Shown: one piece after another, positions 14,769-15,301 of the stretch
How positions within the stretch are numbered: position 1 is the stretch's first letter
Layout: the number at the start of each line of letters is the position of its first letter
Source: a bacterium
GTDB lineage: Bacteria > Electryoneota > RPQS01
DNA length: 15,301 nt
NCBI GenBank assembly: GCA_018814465.1
Contig: JAHIZR010000406.1
Location: forward strand, 1 to 15,301
Reading direction: 5' to 3'
The notes under the pieces: generated by a model
Database searches by the model: none
Seen by the model: only the letters and a program-made list of their open reading frames with translations
What the model was told of the DNA's origin: nothing
Position numbers and translations under genes: made by a program

Positions 14769-15301
14769 ATGCAAGTCGATCCAGTTTACACATATAATAC
14801 ACCGAACGCGAACCAGATCGCGTCAAGAGCGGACACGACCGATCAAGCGGACTTCCTTGCCATGCTCACGGCTCAGCTGCAAAATCAGGATCCGTTGAGC
14901 CCGCTCGAGGGCCACGAATATGCCGCTCAGCTCGCCACTTTCAGTCAGCTTCAGGAACTGGAGGAAATGAACTCGATGCTGGCCGCTTCATTGGATGCCA
15001 ATCTCCTGCTGGCGCAGTCCATCAATAACAATATGGCGACAAGTCTGATCGGGAAGACAATCCGCGCGGATATTAATTCCGTAACGGTCGGTTCCAGCGG
15101 TGATGTTTCGCTTCATTATCACCTGCCCGAATCGGCTACCGAAATCTCAATCGAAATCAACGACGCAAATGGCGATGTCGTGCGCACGATAACCGTGCCT
15201 CCCACTGCTGCCGGCGATATCGACACGGTTTGGGATGGCCGCAACGATGACGGATTACGCGTTTCCGAAGGAGATTATTCCTTTAGTGTGAGCGCAGTCA
15301 A
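14769..15301 (+). CDS. flgD: Flagellar hook assembly (cap) protein FlgD, 3' end missing
   Basis: FlgD is the hook-cap protein that sits on the growing hook and guides FlgE subunit assembly; it is exported through the flagellar apparatus. The frame is open from ATG 14769 to the window edge (177 codons plus two bases). The N-terminal signature DFLAMLTAQLQNQDPLSPLE (28-47) with YAAQLATFSQLQELEEMNSM is unmistakable. It is followed by SLIGKTI and the start of the beta-sandwich/FlgD Ig-like region, including TVWDGRNDDGLRVSEGDYSF. AGGA at 14758-14761 provides a ribosome binding site. It lies 4 bp after the zinc-ribbon ORF and directly downstream of fliK, the usual fliK-flgD order. Confidence 0.95.
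   Translation, partial: MQVDPVYTYNTPNANQIASRADTTDQADFLAMLTAQLQNQDPLSPLEGHEYAAQLATFSQLQELEEMNSMLAASLDANLLLAQSINNNMATSLIGKTIRADINSVTVGSSGDVSLHYHLPESATEISIEINDANGDVVRTITVPPTAAGDIDTVWDGRNDDGLRVSEGDYSFSVSAV

Overview
The window is mostly one long plus-strand flagellar operon, preceded by a small secreted-protein locus. No rRNA, tRNA, CRISPR array or transposase was seen. The second gene ends in a Por/T9SS-type C-terminal sorting domain (YPNPFN ... LYDILGR ... KVIFLK). Such domains are typical of the Fibrobacteres-Chlorobi-Bacteroidetes (FCB) superphylum and nearby candidate phyla. Together with a complete-looking flagellar export/basal-body operon and roughly balanced GC content, this suggests a flagellated FCB-type bacterium outside classical Bacteroidetes. 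The phylum cannot be fixed from this sequence.

Layout. Positions 1-150 hold the tail of an upstream gene and a nested pair of inverted repeats, the inner one resembling a terminator. Positions 190-2435 hold a promoter and two tightly spaced genes: a 136-aa exported four-cysteine protein and a 555-aa parallel beta-helix protein with a T9SS sorting domain, closed by a rho-independent terminator. Positions 2436-2685 form a regulatory gap where flagellar sigma-28-like and sigma-54-like motifs overlap. Then follow flgC, an unknown 83-aa ORF, fliE, fliF, fliG, fliH, fliI, fliJ, a YlxF/MotE-like membrane protein gene, and a giant fliK (1577 aa). After a 134-bp gap with a well-spaced sigma-54 -24/-12 promoter come a small zinc-ribbon protein and the 5' part of flgD, cut by the window end.

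How the genes work together. FlgC (proximal rod) and FliE (rod/MS-ring adaptor) join the axial structure to the FliF MS ring. FliG is the rotor switch protein bound to FliF. FliH, FliI and FliJ are the export ATPase complex. FliK measures hook length and switches substrate specificity. FlgD caps the growing hook. Stop/start overlaps (fliG/fliH, fliI/fliJ, fliJ/motE-like, motE-like/fliK) point to one translationally coupled transcript. The sigma-54 promoter after fliK suggests that the hook genes starting with the zinc-ribbon ORF and flgD can be switched on separately.

Most unusual points: the roughly three- to four-fold oversized FliK with a few hydrophobic islands in a polar linker; a conserved-looking zinc-ribbon ORF and an 83-aa proline-rich ORF with no assigned flagellar role; absence of flgB next to flgC; a perfect 14-bp hairpin inside the beta-helix gene; and the nested inverted repeats at the left edge. 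No clearly new multi-gene system is demonstrated.
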